A stretch of 7,973 bases of DNA from the NCBI GenBank assembly GCA_023443925.1, contig JAEZSL010000404.1:1-7973 (forward strand), given 5' to 3'. Under the pieces are notes generated by a model. That model was not told the DNA's origin and searched no databases. It saw only the letters and a program-made list of their open reading frames with translations. Below, piece by piece: positions 5,681-7,973 of the stretch (position 1 is the first letter of the stretch; each line of letters opens with the position of its first letter). The stretch is from Bacillota bacterium. GTDB lineage: Bacteria > Bacillota_A > Clostridia > Lachnospirales > Lachnospiraceae. The translations under genes were made by a program, and so were the position numbers.

Positions 5681-6403
5681 ATGAGATCATTTTCAATAAC
5701 GGATGTTGGCGAAAAGCGGCAGATTAACCAGGATTATGTTTTTTGTGAAGAAAACAGCATCGGCGGATTGCCTAATCTGTTTATTGTGGCAGATGGTATG
5801 GGCGGTCATAATGCAGGTGACTATGCATCCAGATTCAGTGTTGAAGTTTTTACGGAACGAATCCGGACGAATCAGCTGAAAACACCGATTGGAATGATAT
5901 CGGATGCATTACAATATACCAATGATTTATTATTAGAAGAAGCCAATGCAAAAAATGATTTGCAGGGGATGGGCACCACTTTTGTTGTGGCGACTATCAT
6001 TGAAGCTGTACTCTATGTGGCCAACGTCGGTGACAGCAGACTCTATGTCCTCCGGGAAGGTATTAAGCAGATAACGGAAGATCATTCCCTGGTGGAAGAA
6101 ATGGTTAAGACCGGTGAGATTGAACGGAAAGATGTCCGTTTTCACCCCAACAAAAATATAATAACCAGAGCTTTAGGGGCGGGCTCGGCAGTAACCCCCG
6201 ATTATTTTGAAGTCGAACTTACAGAAGGCGATATCGTCCTGATGTGTTCGGATGGATTAACCAATATGATGGATGATAAAGATATAATGGATATTGCACA
6301 GGCTTATCCGGAGGATCTGGAAATGATGGCCGGTACTTTAGTTCAAAAGGCCAACGAGAATGGCGGTAAAGACAATATATCGATTGTTCTTGTAAAACTG
6401 TAG
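5681..6403 (+). CDS. stp: PP2C-family Ser/Thr protein phosphatase (Stp/PrpC)
   Basis: Soluble metal-dependent phosphatase that reverses phosphorylation by the PASTA kinase encoded just downstream. It is 240 aa, usual for bacterial PrpC/Stp. PP2C motifs in order: DVGEKRQINQD (8-18), VADGMGG with metal ligands Asp38 and Gly39 (36-42), GMGTT (97-101), NVGDSR (115-120), EDHSL (133-137), RALG (163-166), SDGL with Asp191 (190-193), and GGKDN with Asp231 (228-232). The first motif reads NQD where many homologues have NED, while the metal-binding Asp18 is kept. AGGAGGTG lies 5 nt before the ATG. prkC starts 15 nt after the stop, so the pair is almost certainly co-transcribed. Confidence 0.95.
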   Translation: MRSFSITDVGEKRQINQDYVFCEENSIGGLPNLFIVADGMGGHNAGDYASRFSVEVFTERIRTNQLKTPIGMISDALQYTNDLLLEEANAKNDLQGMGTTFVVATIIEAVLYVANVGDSRLYVLREGIKQITEDHSLVEEMVKTGEIERKDVRFHPNKNIITRALGAGSAVTPDYFEVELTEGDIVLMCSDGLTNMMDDKDIMDIAQAYPEDLEMMAGTLVQKANENGGKDNISIVLVKL

Positions 6404-6418
6404 AAAGAGGTGAGAAGA

Positions 6419-7973
6419 ATGTTAAAACCTGGTATGTTTATTAGTGACCGATACGAAATAATTGATAAAGTAGGCTCCGGAGGTATGGCTGATGTTTATA
6501 AAGCCAGATGTCACCGGTTAAATCGATTCGTTGCCATAAAGGTGCTGAAACCGGAATACAGCGACGATAAAAACTTTGTCAAAAAATTCAGAGGAGAAGC
6601 ACAATCGGCGGCAGGACTATCCCACCCCAATATAGTGAATGTGTATGATGTAGGTGATGATAACGGGCTTCATTATATTGTTATGGAGCTGGTAGAGGGC
6701 ATAACATTAAAGAACTTTATTGAACGTAAAGGCAAATTAGAAGTGAAGGAAGCCGTGGGCATTGCGATTCAGATTGCAATGGGTATGGAAGCCGCTCATA
6801 TGAACCACATCATCCACAGAGACATAAAGCCGCAGAACATAATCATTTCCAGAGAGGGAAAAGTTAAGGTTACGGATTTTGGTATTGCAAAAGCAACCAA
6901 TTCCAATACCATAACTTCCAATGCCATGGGATCCGTGCACTATTTGTCTCCGGAACAGGCCAGAGGCGGCTATAGTGATGAAAAAAGCGATATTTATTCT
7001 TTAGGTGTCACTTTATATGAAATGCTGTCAGGACAAGTACCATTTGCGGGAGACAACACGGTTTCCGTTGCATTACTGCACATACAGGGCGAAGCCGCAC
7101 CGCTTCGTGAGATTGATCCTGGTATTCCGCTCAGTGTAGATAAGATCGTACAGAAATGTATGCAGAAAAAGCCGGAGAGAAGATATCTGTCTGCTTCCGA
7201 CTTAATAGCGGATTTAAAACGTTCCATAGCCAATCCCAACGGAGATTTCGTTGTGATACCGGCCGCTGGTGTGAGTGATTCACCTACCATAACAATTTCA
7301 GAAGATGAAGTAACTCATATTAAGAATGCTACAAAAATGGCAGGTGACAGATATGATACCTCCAGAAATGTGTTTCAGAACACCGACGGAAGACGTACGG
7401 ATACCGGTTTAAACCAGGAAGATTCCGAAGAGGATGAAGAACTGGACAGTGTCGATCCCAGGGTGGAAAAGATCATTTTGGTTGGCTCCATTGCAGCAGG
7501 TGTTATATTAACTATACTTATCATATTCTTTGTGGTGCGGTTCTTTAAATTATTCCCTGGTTCCAATGATAATACGGGAATCCCTACGGTTGAATCAACT
7601 TCTTCGGAAGAAGCCACTACTTCACCTACACCGGAAACCAGCGAAACGGTTATGGTGCCACCCGTGATCGGATTGATGCTGGAAGATGCACAGAATACTT
7701 TATATGCCAAGTCTGAGTCCTTTAATGTAACTTATAATACGGAGGAGTATTCCGATACCTATGAAAAAGGAATGGTTATCGATCAATATCCGGCACAGGG
7801 GGTAGAGGTAGAAGCGGATTCTGAGGTAAGACTGGTTATCAGTCTTGGACCCAAGCCCTTCCAGATACCTAATGTGTATAACCTGACAGACAGCCAGGCG
7901 GTTACAAAACTGGAAGAAGCAGGCTTGATTGTACAGCATGATTATAAATACAGTGATGAAATTGAAGAAGGCA
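6419..7973 (+). CDS. prkC: PASTA-domain Ser/Thr protein kinase PrkC (3' end beyond window)
   Basis: Membrane kinase that senses muropeptides or lipid II outside the cell and phosphorylates cytoplasmic proteins in growth, wall synthesis and spore germination. 518 codons are visible without a stop. Cytoplasmic kinase domain, about 12-270: glycine loop GSGGMADVY (19-27), Lys41 in VAIK, Glu60, catalytic HRDIKPQN (133-140) with Asp135, DFG (153-155), a Thr/Ser-rich activation loop (160-172), and SPEQ (177-180). An acidic juxtamembrane linker (about 333-345) precedes one membrane helix (352-376). Outside is a Thr/Ser/Glu-rich stalk (390-411), one complete PASTA repeat (about 412-479) and the beginning of a second (from 480). 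Homologues usually carry two to five PASTA repeats, so more sequence is expected. A purine-rich AGAGGTGAG precedes the ATG. Confidence 0.95.
   Translation, partial: MLKPGMFISDRYEIIDKVGSGGMADVYKARCHRLNRFVAIKVLKPEYSDDKNFVKKFRGEAQSAAGLSHPNIVNVYDVGDDNGLHYIVMELVEGITLKNFIERKGKLEVKEAVGIAIQIAMGMEAAHMNHIIHRDIKPQNIIISREGKVKVTDFGIAKATNSNTITSNAMGSVHYLSPEQARGGYSDEKSDIYSLGVTLYEMLSGQVPFAGDNTVSVALLHIQGEAAPLREIDPGIPLSVDKIVQKCMQKKPERRYLSASDLIADLKRSIANPNGDFVVIPAAGVSDSPTITISEDEVTHIKNATKMAGDRYDTSRNVFQNTDGRRTDTGLNQEDSEEDEELDSVDPRVEKIILVGSIAAGVILTILIIFFVVRFFKLFPGSNDNTGIPTVESTSSEEATTSPTPETSETVMVPPVIGLMLEDAQNTLYAKSESFNVTYNTEEYSDTYEKGMVIDQYPAQGVEVEADSEVRLVISLGPKPFQIPNVYNLTDSQAVTKLEEAGLIVQHDYKYSDEIEEG

Noticed and set aside
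7375..7710. 111-aa minus-strand ORF antisense to prkC
   Set aside because: It lies wholly within the prkC frame, which has clear domain structure throughout. Its Ser- and Thr-rich composition is what the opposite strand of the acidic linker and stalk would give.

Overview
The window looks like chromosomal core-genome DNA from a low-to-moderate GC Gram-positive anaerobe of the Clostridia. The Lachnospiraceae are my best guess, inferred from gene order and protein style rather than a database match. Shine-Dalgarno sites are strong (AGGAGG type), promoters look sigma-A-like, and every gene lies on the + strand. The gene order is an expanded version of the known Firmicutes cluster priA-def-fmt-rsmB-rlmN-prpC-prkC, with a membrane zinc peptidase of the YugP family placed between fmt and rsmB.

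Layout: 1-45 holds the last 14 codons of what is most likely priA. 46-605 is an unusually long non-coding stretch. It has a near-consensus promoter (81-109) followed by a modular repeat region: three copies of a CACTARCKCCCAT core (131-145, 209-225, 302-318), each followed by a different hairpin, with further small palindromes. Then come def (606-1085), fmt (1197-2138), the YugP-like peptidase (2357-3052), rsmB (3045-4409, overlapping its predecessor by 8 nt), rlmN (4452-5495), the PP2C phosphatase stp/prpC (5681-6403) and the PASTA kinase prkC (6419 to the window edge, incomplete). The 218-nt gap before the peptidase holds a possible 8-codon leader peptide and a hairpin beside the ribosome binding site. 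The 185-nt gap before stp holds a second ribosome-binding-site-proximal hairpin.

Together the genes serve translation start and ribosome maturation. Fmt formylates initiator Met-tRNA and Def removes the formyl group from new proteins. RsmB methylates 16S rRNA, and RlmN methylates 23S rRNA and tRNA. Stp and PrkC form a reversible Ser/Thr phosphorylation pair that senses cell-wall fragments. The coding part is conventional. The part most worth a second look is the repeat and hairpin array between priA and def.
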